Assembly (NCBI GenBank): GCA_029204225.1
Contig: CM055105.1
Coordinates: 48,245,688 to 48,309,687, forward strand
Direction: 5' to 3'
DNA: 64,000 nt
Origin: Diphasiastrum complanatum
Taxonomy: Eukaryota; Streptophyta; Lycopodiopsida; Lycopodiales; Lycopodiaceae
Below, in pieces: positions 31,828-43,230 of this stretch; the stretch's first letter is position 1, and the number at the start of each line of letters is the position of its first letter. Position numbers and translations under genes: made by a program. The notes beneath the pieces are model-generated. The model was not told the origin of the DNA and did not search any database. It worked only from the letters and a program-made list of their open reading frames with translations.

Positions 31828-32110
31828 GCAAGGAAATTCACACAACTGATGTGTGTTAGGGTATGTTTTTGGCACATTTAGGAGTATTGCAAGGAAATCT
31901 ATAGAACTGTGTTAGGGTCTTGCCTAGGGTCTTTGGGACAGCGAGGTGGTACATGCTTGTTCTGATGTAAGGAAATTCACCAACTGATGTGTGGAATGGT
32001 AAGAGTGTGGCATTTGTGGGAGTGTGGCAAGGAAATTTACAGAACTGATGTGTATTAGGGTTTGGTTGTGGCACGCCTAGGGTTTGCAGCAAGGAGGTGG
32101 CGCATGCTTC
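31828..32110. repeat. Degenerate tandem repeat in intron 1
   Basis: The words AAGGAAATTCACA and ACTGATGTGTGTTAGGGT recur at about 31828, 31888, 31968 and 32030, alternating with GGCAC/GGAGTGTGGC blocks; the larger period is about 140-160 bp. Confidence 0.65.
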
Positions 32111-32388
32111 TTCGAAGGGGGTGTGGATGAGCCTTTACAGCGAACAAGGATCTATTGCTTCATGTTTTGAGAGAGTCTTATAGCTTCAGAGGCCAAGCAG
32201 GAACTAAGCGCTGGCAATAGCAAAGGATGGCGGATACTTTAGAGTGCTCATTTGGCATATTTTTACCGTAATGGATATCTACATGTAAGTCAGAGGCTTC
32301 TGGCAGTGCGCCGTTTTGATTGCCTACAGGCTTGTCGTTGATGTGGCCGTGAGATGCAGCAATGAATTGATCTTTGGGTAATTAGAAG

Positions 32389-33154
32389 ATGGAGGTTATC
32401 GTGGGAGTTGGTAGCCAAGACAGTCAAGGCCATGTTCGCCGAAAGGAATGGAGAGTGGTTACTGATAGTCCTCGGCAGCGCTCCCTCGGCAGCGGAACAT
32501 TTTACAGGAGCAGGGGGAATGGAAGAATGACACAGGGGGGTGATATTGAGAATTGCAATGAGTTTTCATATCATCATACTGTGAATTCGCCGACAGATAG
32601 TCACTCAAGTACGCCACCTACTCCTGAGGAAGCAAATGGTCACATAGTGCAGAAAGAGGAACATCAAATTGATATTGAACAGGTGTGTGCAATATAGCAT
32701 GTCTGCGAACTTTGACAATAGTAAGCATAAGCTCTAGGCTCTTATAAGTCACCTCTTATATTTTTGTTTATAGTTCCTAACAAGCGTCTGTGTCTTGAAT
32801 TTGTCAAATAATTTTACCGTTTTTTAAATGAACGGCCTTTTAAATAACTGGTTATTTGCCAAGTTCAATTTTGAGCTGAAATGTGCAATCTCTATTCAAC
32901 GAGCATAGGATCGTTTGGAGTGTGTAGTCTCAACCCCAAGTCAAGTGGCCATTGTTACACAGTTATCGTCCTTGGAACACCCCGACTGTACTTTGGAACA
33001 ACGACTCCACGACATTGCCAGGCAAAGGGAGCAGCTTCAACAAGCTGAAGTGGAGTTAAGGGCACGTTTCCTTGCTCAGGCTGAGGTCATGAGACTACAA
33101 AGTGGTTTTGATGAACAAGCGAAGCAGCAAAGCGAGATCATTGCTAATCTTCAG
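32389..33154 (+). CDS. Host gene, two exons (32389-32682 and 32909-33154)
   Basis: Exon 32389-32682 (98 codons) starts MEVIVGVGSQDSQGHVRRKE and ends DIEQ before a GTGTGT donor. Exon 32909-33154 (82 codons) follows a TAG acceptor and starts DRLECVVST, joined in phase 0. The first exon is polar and low complexity (NSPTDSHSSTPPTPEEANG). The second is a predicted coiled coil rich in Gln, Glu and Ala (DIARQREQLQQAEVELRARF). It ends ...IIANLQ at a CAG|GTATGG donor, also phase 0, and continues at 59546. Codon content and clean splice signals differ from the transposon debris around it. It looks like a plant coiled-coil protein; I do not recognise the family well enough to name it. Confidence 0.6.
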
Positions 33155-34091
33155 GTATGGCCGGGTTTATGAATTTTTACTCTTGATGAGGCCTTATATG
33201 TTTTTTACACGGATGTGAACTTGAATGGAATGTTTCCTTCCACAAATTTAACAGTTATCATTTTTGAGTTATATATATTGGTGCTAGAAACTTTTTTAAT
33301 ACTATGCATGTTGTCGAGGAAGGCTTCTGCCGCTTTCAACTTTGTTACGCTCTTTACTACATGGAAAAATTGCAGTGATATGCGCGAGAAGAAATTTAAG
33401 AATGTTACTTGGGAATTTTTACAAGGTCTCATTACCATTAAGCTATTTGATATATCCTGTCTTGCATAACACAACTTTGTTTGTGTCAATATATATCTAC
33501 CAAAGACACATGCAAAAAACAAGAATGACAATTACTCCTAACAAAATAAGCTCCTTGACAGAACACGTGTCACTTTGGAGCATCATTATGTATAGGAATG
33601 TATACAGAAATCAAAAGTTACACGATGCATGCTTCCTTGAATGCAACATAGCTTTTATAGATTTTAGAATACAAGGAAACCCATGCTTGCTAGGAAGCCA
33701 TGAAAAACTATCTTTGTTGCCTTCAAATGATGAAAGTACATGTTGAAAGGATATAGGTGACAATTCTCCTCTCTTATCCCACACACAAATTATAAAACAG
33801 CTTCTCAAACATGGTGTGAAGAATTACGTATGCAAGTTTTAAAAGCTTGAGAATTGATTGACATAGTAAGCCAGATTCCATACTACCATGCCCTTTGCCA
33901 TCAAGGATAGTCCAAGATTGAAGAGAAGTGGAAGGCTCTTTGATCCATTCTTTTGAAAGATACTTATTGTTGGTAACACTTTATTCCTTGAATTTTCTTC
34001 ATGCTAGAAGTTTTTTCGCTTCCTACTTCTCCACTCCATAGCTTGCCATAGAGGGGGCCCAAATTAGGTCTAGATCTCTAAGTCTTGAAAT

Positions 34092-36200
34092 ATTATGAAT
34101 CTGGATAAAGTAGATGTAATACTTGGTAGGGGGTGGTTCTATGAGAGGAATGAGTCGTTAAAGAAAAATTATGTAACCCAACAGTTTGTCGTTCTTGCAT
34201 AACGGCTCACTCATTGAATCGAATGGAAATGTCGATATTTCTTCTCCTTATGTGCATTATGCTTTAGAAATGGTTCAATGCATGAATATTGTGATTTGCA
34301 ATTCATACATGTGTTGGTTAAAGGATTTTACTTATCATGAAGAATGCGATTTACAAAATTATAACATGCAACTTATGTCTAATAATCTAAAAGAAGAAAA
34401 TTTGCCAAAAGGTGAAATCTTGAGAAGACTTAGACAAGACTTTAGGAACACTTTCCCAGAGTAGCTTCTTGAGGGTCTTCCCCCCTCTAGGGGAGTTGAC
34501 TACAGTATTAAACTCCTTCCCGGTAGCTCGCTTCTATCCTTATTTCCTTATAGGATGAGTACTACCGAAGAGGACGAATTTTATAGGCAACTGCAAAACT
34601 ATCTTAGAATGCGCCATGTAAGGCCTAGCAAGTCCCCTTGGGGGGCACCGGTTTTGTTAGTTGATAAAAAAAGACGGAGGGACTCGTCTGCGTGTAGATT
34701 ATAAGAAAATATATAAATTAACTTTTAAAAACCGTTACTCCCTACCTCGAATGGATGAGTTGCTTGATCGATTGCATGGTGGAAGGTACTTCACCAAAAT
34801 CGATCTAAGATTAGGGTATCATCAAATTCGAATTGAAAGTGGATGTGGAGCAAACCGGGTTTAGGACTGGTATGGGCCACTATAAGTTTCTAGTTTTACC
34901 ATTTGGTTTCACGAATGCTCTTGCAATTTTCCAACAGATGATGAACTATCTTCTTCGTCCATATCTGGGAAAGTTCATCATAGTGTACTTAGATGATATT
35001 CTCATCTATAGTAGAACTTTGGAGGAGCATCTGAGGACTGTCTTAAAGTTACTTAGACAGGAGGAGCTCTTCTCCAAGGAATCCAAATTTGTGTTCTTTC
35101 AGAAGAGGGGCTAGTTTACCTTGGTCACGTTATTTTCGGACCATGGGGTGGAGATTGACCTTAATAAAGTCTGTAAGGTTTGTGAGTGGCCTATACCCCT
35201 TATTATCCGTGAGGTTAAGTCCTTGGGCTTTATGGGGTTTTTCATTGATTCATCAAGGGATACGTAGTTGACCTTAGGGGTCATAAAGCCAGATAGTAAA
35301 AAATGCTCCAAGAATTTCAGTATGACATTAAGAACTAGAAAGGTACATCTAATAGTTTTGCAGATGCCTTCAGCCGGATTGGAGAGGTTAATCCGTTAAG
35401 CTTTTCTGAGGTTCAATCTGAGTTATGTTTGTCTAGAAGAGATTTGTGTAAGACCGATAGGTACTTCGGTCGTATTTGGCTAGACGTCCTAGGAGGTACT
35501 TCTAGATCTAGTGGTGAGCTTGGAATGCACGATTTCAAGATTTCTCCTCGTGACAAGATATTAAGGGACTATTCCATAAGGAATGGGTTACTTTTCCGGA
35601 ATGGGAAAGTGTGCGTGTTAGAAAATGTTTATATTAGGGCCCAAATCCTGCATGAATGTCATGACAGCCACAGCCCATGTGCAGGGCACCTTGGCTCGCA
35701 AAGAACACTTGGTCTAATAAAAAGGAATTTTTATTGGCCAAATCTAAAAGGTCAATTGGAGGCCTATGTTCGGAAATGTAGACAATGCCACGTAAATAAA
35801 GCTGAAAGACTTAAGGTAGTTGATTTGTTTCAAAAGAAAATGGGAAAGTATTTCCATGGGCTACCTCGGACGGGGAAGCAAAATGATGCTATTTGGGTTG
35901 ATAGACTAACCAAAATGGCGCAATTCATTCCAACCAGGCATTTTGTCAAGGCTTCTATACTTGCTCAGCTTTTCGTGGAAAAGTTATTCAAGTTGTTTGG
36001 ATTGCCAAGTGACATTGTTAGTGATCGAGATTCTAAGTTCATTGGCAAATTTTGGTAATTGGTCTTTGAGAAATTAGAGACCACCTTAAGTCTAGGGTCT
36101 GCAGATCACCCTGAATCGGATGGTCAGACTGAAAGGACGAACCATTCTATGAAAGATATGTGGACAAGCCTCAAGCAAGGAAATTGGTTGGTATAGGAGT
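34092..36200 (+). pseudogene. Gypsy pol fragment A: RT and integrase
   Basis: The order is: protease-RT spacer (NLDKVDVILGRGWFYERNES; about 34095), [10 protein letters not shown] near 34470, RT from about 34545 ([20 protein letters not shown], then KDGGTRLRVDYKK), and active site VYLDDILIYS near 34985. RNase H is deleted, with the joint near 35250 between GFF and VVDLRGHKAR. Integrase follows with an HHCC zinc region (AGHLGSQRT, then CRQCHVNKAE). The stretch holding the first catalytic Asp is missing, while SDRDSKF (about 36020) and SDGQTERTN (about 36118) remain. Frameshifts and stops are frequent. It is the same family as the element at 39080-44829. Confidence 0.85.
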
Positions 36201-36359
36201 ATGTGGATTGATATAGAGAGACGTTGCTGAGAATCCCCGAGGATGTACCTATGTATTTACAGGTGTTCCATTTCCGTGAAGACTAAGGGAGAGTTTGCGG
36301 TTTTTTGTGTGAAAGGACCAAACACATACGGTCTAGAATGCCATTAAGACGACAATTTA

Positions 36360-37360
36360 TCATGAAGATGGGAAGAAGTCCCATGAAATAGCTGTGGTGA
36401 CCTATGGTGGTCAAGTTCAAGGGGGCCAAATGGCCTTGGATAAGCACAAATTCAAGAAGTTCAAAGGCCAATGGCAAGGGCAAGGACAAGGTCAAGCTCA
36501 AGGTGGCCAAAAGGGTAAAGGCGTGGACTAATGCCCAAAGGGATCAACGTTATGTTGTTGCCACAAGACCAAGAGCGGGCAAGAAAGGAGAAGTTATGCT
36601 TTGAATGCTTGGGACAACATCGGTGGAAAGAACGTCCACGTAATCATATGAGAACCACCTATAATCTTCAAGTAGAGTAACAACAGTAGCCACCAATGGA
36701 AATAGAAGAGATCTAGCAAGAAGCTAATCCTGATGTTCTTCGTTAGATAAATGTTTGTGGTGTAGAAGGTGGACACAACTCCTCCAGTGCCATTGTCAAA
36801 AGCGGCATAGCACGGGTGTCAATTTCCTGACACTTCTATGATAGTTATTCGTGAATAGCCTTGTGGTAGAGATATTTTAGTTCTCTTTGATACTAGGTCC
36901 TTGCATAATGTCATTAATTCAACTCTTGTTAAGAAGTTAAGAGTGAGCACACAACTGTCCAAGTGCCAGTACAAAGTCGAGATGGCTGATGGAAAGGGTA
37001 AGGAGATTTGTGACACGAGAGTTGTGAGTATGCCCTTAACTATTCAAAGTTATTTTGAGGAGTTGGATTTTACTCAGTGTCAATATGGTGGTAACCTTTA
37101 TGCTATCCGTGTTGAGCGGGATGTGCCTCTAGGACCACTAGTCGCAACTATGCAGTTTTGTAAGATAAGCTATGAAAGTATGTATGTTTGTTTGCTATTA
37201 GGTATGACTACTAGTACTAATGAGAGTAGCACATGGTAGGCGCAAGACAACGCTTTAGCTAAGCTAGACCATAAAATCAGGAGTGAGTTTGTAGATGTGT
37301 TTATTGATGATTTGACATCTGCATTACCGCCTAGTAGAAATGTTGAACATAAGATTGAGC
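36360..37360 (+). pseudogene. Gypsy fragment B: gag zinc knuckle and protease
   Basis: A Lys/Gln-rich gag end leads to a damaged zinc knuckle CFECLGQHRWKER near 36600 (one spacer residue short, last Cys changed to Arg). The protease follows (about 36870-37080): LVLFDTRSLHNVINSTLVKK, where the catalytic D(S/T/D)G is now DTR. Then FEELDFTQC and the pre-RT motif VDVFIDDLTSALPPSRNVEH end at about 37360, at an abrupt joint with hAT sequence. It differs in family from fragment A, so the order integrase then gag probably reflects two insertions. Confidence 0.75.
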
Positions 37361-38253
37361 GAGTACGAAGAGCCTCGCTTGTGGGGGGTCTCCAAGTGGC
37401 ATCACGGGCTGCAATCTCCCTCATCATTTCACGGAAGATAGTGGTGTCGGCCAAGGAAAATGCAAGGTAGCCATTATAAAAACACTGGCGTATACATCCA
37501 GTGGCCGCCTCGTGGTGTGTCCGCTGCCACCCTACAGCCACTGTGGTCTGTCGATATCTGCCCGCCATGTGCTGTGTGGTTGCATGTGGTTGGCCTGACT
37601 CTAGGCCGCACGTGTGGTCCACCCTGTGCTCCACCTCCTATACCTGCCATAGGAACTGTTCCTTCTATTGAGCCTTGGCCACCACCCTCAGTAGGCCCTC
37701 CCCCAACTGACTCCCCTGATGGAAAAGCCTTTCCTGTAGATGATGCACGTGCTGATGGCGGGTCGTGGTGGGCTGGCTCTGTCGATGAAGTGTGTGATGG
37801 CCCTACTGTCGATGGAATAGGCCGTGATGGCCTTGCTGCTATTGCTGTCGATGGAGGCCATGATGGGCCTATTGCTGATGAACTAGGCCGTGATGTGCCT
37901 GTTGCTGATGAACTAGGCCGTGATGGCCCTGCTCCACTACTACCATCGCTTGATCTTGTGCCAATAGAACCCAATTGCCCAACAATTTGTACCTTGGGCC
38001 GAGTTGCTGCTCCTCCTCCTCCATATGTGCTCAGTAGGTGCTCTCGCTTATGTGCAGGAACTGACATTCATGGGGCAATGCCCAAGGTCCGCCCATCTGG
38101 CCTGGTCAAATCAAGCAAGTGTGCTTTGATCTTTGTCGCCGTGCTGCAAAAGGTGACACTGCAAAACAAGCAACGCCATCTACGTGCACCTGAACCTGTA
38201 AAAACAAAGATATTCCCCTTCAAGAGATCCACCTCTGACCACACTCGCCGCAT
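37361..38253 (-). pseudogene. hAT transposase N-terminal part: BED zinc finger, linker, DUF659 start
   Basis: Minus strand: WRCLFCSVTFCSTATKIKAH (about 38178-38119) is a BED-type zinc finger (CX2C..H), the DNA-binding module of hAT transposases. A TGA at 38068 interrupts it just where the next metal-binding Cys is usual. A Ser/Pro/Gly-rich linker follows (to about 37500). Then, after a frameshift, CFYNGYLAFSLADTTIFREM and PPTSEALRT give the start of DUF659 (consensus FF...IPFN...SP.F..M...PPS...LR). It ends at the Gypsy joint near 37360; catalytic core and dimerisation region are absent. Confidence 0.7.
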
Positions 38254-39079
38254 GCATGGCTACAGAAACCCTCGAAGACTCTACAAAAAAGGTCAAAAAC
38301 CCTAAATCCCTAAGCTGTAACCCCAGAACCTAGAAAAAAAGGCAATGCAAAATGCCCACATGTACACCAATGCTCACAGTGACCTCCTATGCCTAAAGAG
38401 GCTTGGAAACATGCAATCACTCTCTCCCTAGCAACTGTGTGGCCAATCTTAGCAATAGGAATCACTCAAAATGATGCACTATAGCCTCCAAACAAAGTGA
38501 AAAAAAGCTCCAACAAGTTGCTTTGCTTGCAAACCTAATCACTGTTGCCCACGTCTGAGTGCTACATTCACCTTGCAATCATCAAGGCCTCCGTATAGAG
38601 TGCTCCCACGACCCATTTGGCCACCTACTTCTCCCTCCACAAGCTCCTCTTCTCTCCTAACAGCGCGTTGGAAATGGGGGCTTCACGACGGATTTAAAAA
38701 AATTTACTGGTTTTTTGCATTCCGTTGTTCCAGAAGGCAGGGTCCCGGAACGCCGTTCCGACGCAACTTAGATTCCAAAGTTTGCATTAGTACAATGATG
38801 ATGATCGAAGTTTCAAACTTGAAAACTTCACACTTCCAAGGCATTAGTACAATGACCATTGGCAACTTGCAAGTTTGAAGTGTATTTGCAAATGTAGTGA
38901 ATCAAGTATCACAAATTCTTAGTGCTCACAATAGTAATTATTGCACATTGAGTTACAAACTTGTTGAGGGTAGGTCTCAAGACATCCGAGGTGGAGTGTC
39001 TCCTGAACATGCCCAAGACCCTTGGCCTCTTGGTGATGAATCTCACCAAGGACTCTCTTGTGTCTAGCACCTCGTTAGA
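38254..39079. other. No supported gene
   Basis: Flank of the hAT remnant and of the next Gypsy element. A short word, GCATTAGTACAATGA, recurs at 38784 and 38842. No coding signature. Confidence 0.4.
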
Positions 39080-39520
39080 AACCCAACTCCCTTGGGTCCC
39101 AACCCTAAACTTGAGACTGGACGATGACTGGGCTTGTAGACTTGACCGGTGACTCGTGAACCTGCATGGTTGCCACGTGTCATGATCTAGCTGTGCACAT
39201 GGCTTGGAGTGTCTCTCCTTGGAGGTATACAAGGGGAGGAGGACTCATTTGCCATCCAATCTATCTACCTAGGAGGAGGTGGATGGAGAGCGTGTGCACG
39301 GCCAGGATGTATCCTAGCGTGAGGCAGGAGATGGCTGAGAGCCTAGGCGGTGGTATGGGACGCCGTCTAGGATGGAAGTCGGATCCAGCTTGATACGGTC
39401 ACAGGCCAGGGCACGGAGGGTGGACCCGGATTAGGTCCTAAGGTGGGGTGGAACGTGAATCGTTCGTTCTCTTGTGGTTAACCGACACCTGGAGGTTTGC
39501 AGTAAGTAGGGCTTGTAACA
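39080..39520 (+). repeat. 5' LTR of Gypsy-C
   Basis: Matches the 3' LTR from ACCCAACTCCC (39081) onward, ending TTGTAACA. The opening TGTAAGGG of the other LTR is absent here. Confidence 0.88.
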
Positions 39521-39522
39521 TA

Positions 39523-39535
39523 TGGTATCAGAGCC
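39523..39535 (+). promoter_or_regulatory. Primer binding site of Gypsy-C
   Basis: TGGTATCAGAGCC two bases after the LTR end, matching initiator Met-tRNA. A leader of about 800 bp without genes follows. Confidence 0.88.
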
Positions 39536-40337
39536 ACTGCATGCTGAAAACAGGTGTGTTGATCCGTAGTAGTTTTCTTGTAAGTTTCGGCGCTCTTGAC
39601 GGATTTCAAAACGGGCTTAAAACGCATTTTTAATGCACTTTTTAGCGTTCTTCCTTCCGCTGTTTTTTTCTTAAATTTTGAAGAAAAAAGTTTTAAAAAA
39701 AGCAGTTTGAGGCCCAACTGAGTCCTGCCACGTGGCACTGTCCAGGAAGGGACAGGTGGCAGGCATTTGGGGATCTGTTCCGCTCAGATTCATGAAGCGA
39801 TCCTCAGCGCTAAAACTTGGAAATGGTGGTTCGCTGCTTGACCAGCGAACCACCATTGAAAAGCTGCCACGTGGTACTGTCCTGACCCGGACAGGTGGCA
39901 GAAGGCAGTGCTTTCTAGTTCCGATCCCTTTCTGGTTGATGGTTGGCAATTCCGTGACCCGTTCTGAGCAAAAAATACATTTTTGCCAGTAGTTCCTCTG
40001 TTTTCCAGCGATGGAGAGATCTGAAGGGTGGTGAAAGGCAGCCAGTAGGCTGATGGGTTGGAAGCTTGAATGCTGATGTGGCAGCCAAGGTGGCAAGGAA
40101 CAGCCACATGGCAGATGGGGGGTGAGCATGGAGTGGGAGGCACACCTCTCCTATGCTTATTCTCATGAGTTGTAGAGGTGGAGGTGGTGGTACATCTCTC
40201 TCTTTGTATCTTCAAATCCTTTTGGCAGCCATGGACAATACGATTTGGAAAAGGAAGAGCCAACAGATCTGAGATTGTATCTACCTATCTTGAGCTGTTT
40301 TTGATCTTACATCTTTCTTAATTCACCTCTTTACTCA

Positions 40338-41580
40338 TGGATCCTAATCCTACCACACAGCCTATGTCCCTTGCTCAGGAGGTTACTGTATCTACCTCTG
40401 TTTTAGATCCTGATGCCTTGTTGCTTGCAATTAACAATCTACAGCAGTAGATTGTTGATATGCAATCTAAACATAGTCGGGATCAGCAGGAATTGAAGGA
40501 TTTGGCGCAGCTAAGGCAATTGGTGCACCAACCCTTGTTCACTCCTGAAGTTTTTGCTGGGGAAAAGAAGGATAGAACCGCGGAGGCGGTCTTGCAATGG
40601 CTGGATCGATGGAATTCGCACTTTTCTATGCACGATTCATCTGAGGATAACAAGATCAATCTCGATCATGTACCTGGCGAGGTAAAGCATTTACCTGGTG
40701 GCAAGATATTAGGGGTAAGCCTGAAGTTCCTAGGAATTGGGAGGATTTTTGTAAGGCCTTTAAGGCGGCCTTCCTTCCCATTCTTGATGATTTTGAATTT
40801 TACCGTCAATATGCAATGATCCATACAGGGAACCGGCCCCTGGATCAGTATTTACAAGAGTTTCAGGAAGTCTATTCTCGTTTTGCAACTAGAATAGATC
40901 CTTTGCTAGTAAAGTTGCATTTTATACTTGGGTTGCCAAGAGACTACCAGCTAGAGGTCAGCAGGAGGAACCAGCCTCACCCCCTCGAGGATGCTGTTCA
41001 CTTTGCTAGAATCTACGATGATACTCGTATGATGGCTAAGCTTGAGATTGGTGTCTTGCCCAACGTAAAGGGTAAGAAGCCTTTCTTTCCAAAGAAATCG
41101 AAAGACAAGGCAAAGGATGGGTCTTCGGGTTCAGGTAAGTCGAAGAAAAGATCTACCTTGGACCAGGAAACATTTATGAAAGCCGGAAGTGACAATCTAT
41201 GCTTTGATTGCATGGAACCAGGTCATGTCGCGAAGGAATGTCCAAAGAAACGGAAAGCTAAAGGGGCATCTTTTAAGATGCCAGGTAACTCTAGCATATC
41301 TAGCATAGATCTTTCCTTTGCTGGTAATTCTGTGTGCGAGCATTGTTGTTTCAATACGGCTGTTTTTGGCCCTCATGACCTCATTCGGATGAAGGGGGTT
41401 GTGGGTGGCCAATCCGTAACTGTTTTATTTGACGATGGTTCCACACATAATTTTATTAACGCTAATTTGTTGCAGAAGCTAAAGGTGGAAACAAGGCAAA
41501 GTGACCACCGATACACAGTGAAGTTGGCAACTAGTGCGGAAAGCCAAGTATGGGACCGGATAGTCCCACGTAAACACATC
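40338..41580 (+). pseudogene. Gypsy-C gag and protease
   Basis: Gag opens at the ATG at 40338 (MDPNPTTQPMSLAQEV), with a TAG at 40448 after LQQ. It continues through LFTPEVFAGEKKDRTAEAVL, a frameshift near 40665, then the capsid core (GNRPLDQYLQEFQEVYSRFA, 40830). A Lys-rich stretch precedes the zinc knuckle CFDCMEPGHVAKEC (41200). The protease active site is VLFDDGSTHNFIN (41422), the DDG form also seen in the Gypsy at 47050-51871. Reading stops at about 41575, where the sequence becomes inverted. Confidence 0.85.
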
Positions 41581-41986
41581 GTTAAATTCTTGCCTAAGTT
41601 TCCTAAAAATTTCACCTTCATGTGAGTTTTCTTGCTTTAGGTTATTAGACATTAGTTCCATTTGGAGATTGTAAAATTGCAAACTGCGTTCTTCATGGTA
41701 AGTAAAATCTTTTAGCCAACATAAATAAGGACTGCAATCAACAACATCCATACATTTAACTGATTCCAAAGCAGAAAGCATATACGGAGTAGAAATATCA
41801 ACATTTCCATTTAATTCTATGAGTGAGCCGTTATGCAAGAATGACAAATTGTGTGTTACATAGGTTTTCCTCATAGACTCGTTCCTCTCATAGAACCACT
41901 CCTTTCCAAGTATTACATCTACCCTATCTAGATTCATAATGTGAAAGTCTAATTTATCCTTATAGGCTTGAATCTCTATTGGTCTT
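41576..41986 (-). other. Inverted segment within Gypsy-C (protease-RT spacer)
   Basis: The minus strand reads [20 protein letters not shown], then VILGKEWFYERNES and EIFRKLRQEFNDVF, the spacer that should lie on the plus strand here. The homologous spacer in fragment A (34092-34460) is in normal orientation. The plus strand resumes at 41988 with [14 protein letters not shown]. Confidence 0.85.
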
Positions 41987-41987
41987 C

Positions 41988-43230
41988 CTGAGGGTCTTCC
42001 CCCCTCTAGGGGTGTTGACCATGGTATTAAATTGATTCCTGGTAGTTCTCCTATATCACTGTATCCATATAGGATGAGTACTACTGAAGAGGATGAGGTT
42101 TATAGGCAACTGCAAAATTATCTTAAGATGGGCCATGTTAAGCTTAGTAAATCTCCCTGGGGTGCACTTGTGCTCCTTGTTGATAAAAAAGACGGAGGCA
42201 CTCGTCTTTGTGTGGACTTTAAAAAGTTAAATAAATCAACAATTAAAAGCCGTTATCCTTTGCCGAATGGATGAGCTGGTTGATCGATTGCATGGTGCAA
42301 AGTACTTCACCAAAGTCGATTTGAGATCAGAGTTTCATCAGATTCGCATAAAGACTGAGGATGTTGAAAAAACCGGGTTTAGAACTAGGTACGACCATTA
42401 TGAGTTTCTGGTTTTACCATTTGGCTTGACAAATGCTCCAGCGACTTTCCAGTAGATGATGAACGATCTTCTTCGTCCATATCTGGGAAAGTTCGTAATA
42501 GTCTACTTAGATGATATTCTCGTCTATAGTAAGATCTGGAGGAGCATGAGGAGCATCTCAGAACTGTCTTAAAGTTACTTAGACAGGAGAAGCTTTTTGC
42601 CAAGGAGTCCAAATGTGTGTTCTTCCAGAAAAGGTTGTTATAAGTTGGTTACATTATTTCGGACCATGGGTTGGAAATTGACCCAAATAAAGTCCGACAA
42701 GTACGTGAATGGCCTATTCCTAAAACCATCCGGGAGGTTAAGTCCTTTTTGGGCTTTACGGGGTTTTTTCATAGATTTATCTTGAACTATGCATTAATTG
42801 CATTGGCCTTGACAAATATCCTCAGAGGGGCCAAAAGAGTTAGCCGGCACAGTAAGTTCAGTCCTCCGGTTACTTGGACTGAAGAGTTGAATCAGAGTTT
42901 TGAGAACCTCAAATATTGTGTAACTACAGCACCTATTTTACACATAGTGGATCCTAACAAGCCGTATGTGCTTGAGACGGATGCCAGTGACTATGCTATA
43001 GGTGCAGTCCTATATCAGGATGGTAGACCGGTTGCTTTTGAAAGCAAGAAGTTAGATCCTGCTCAAAGGCGGTATTCCACCTATGACAAGGAGCTTTTTG
43101 CTGTTATTCATGCCCTGAAAGTTTGGAGACATTATTTGTATGGCTCCCAGTTTACTATAGTTACTGACCATCAAGCGTTGAAGTATATTAACGATGCGAT
43201 CGACCTTAGGGGTCGTAAGGCCAGATGGTC
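41988..43230 (+). pseudogene. Gypsy-C reverse transcriptase and RNase H
   Basis: RT starts after [14 protein letters not shown] with [20 protein letters not shown] and [16 protein letters not shown]. It frameshifts at 42267, has a TAG at 42453, carries the intact active site [12 protein letters not shown] (about 42500), then frameshifts near 42535 and 42640. From 42671 a long frame has the connection (VKSFLGFTGFFHRFI) and RNase H (PYVLETDASDYAIGAVLYQD, KELFAVIHALKVWRHYL, TDHQALKYI). It ends at LRGRKARWSE, joined by a deletion straight to the integrase zinc region. Confidence 0.88.

Noticed and set aside
37460-38305. 281-codon plus-strand frame, Pro/Asp-rich
   Set aside because: It is the antisense shadow of the hAT BED-finger and linker, whose minus-strand motifs are convincing.
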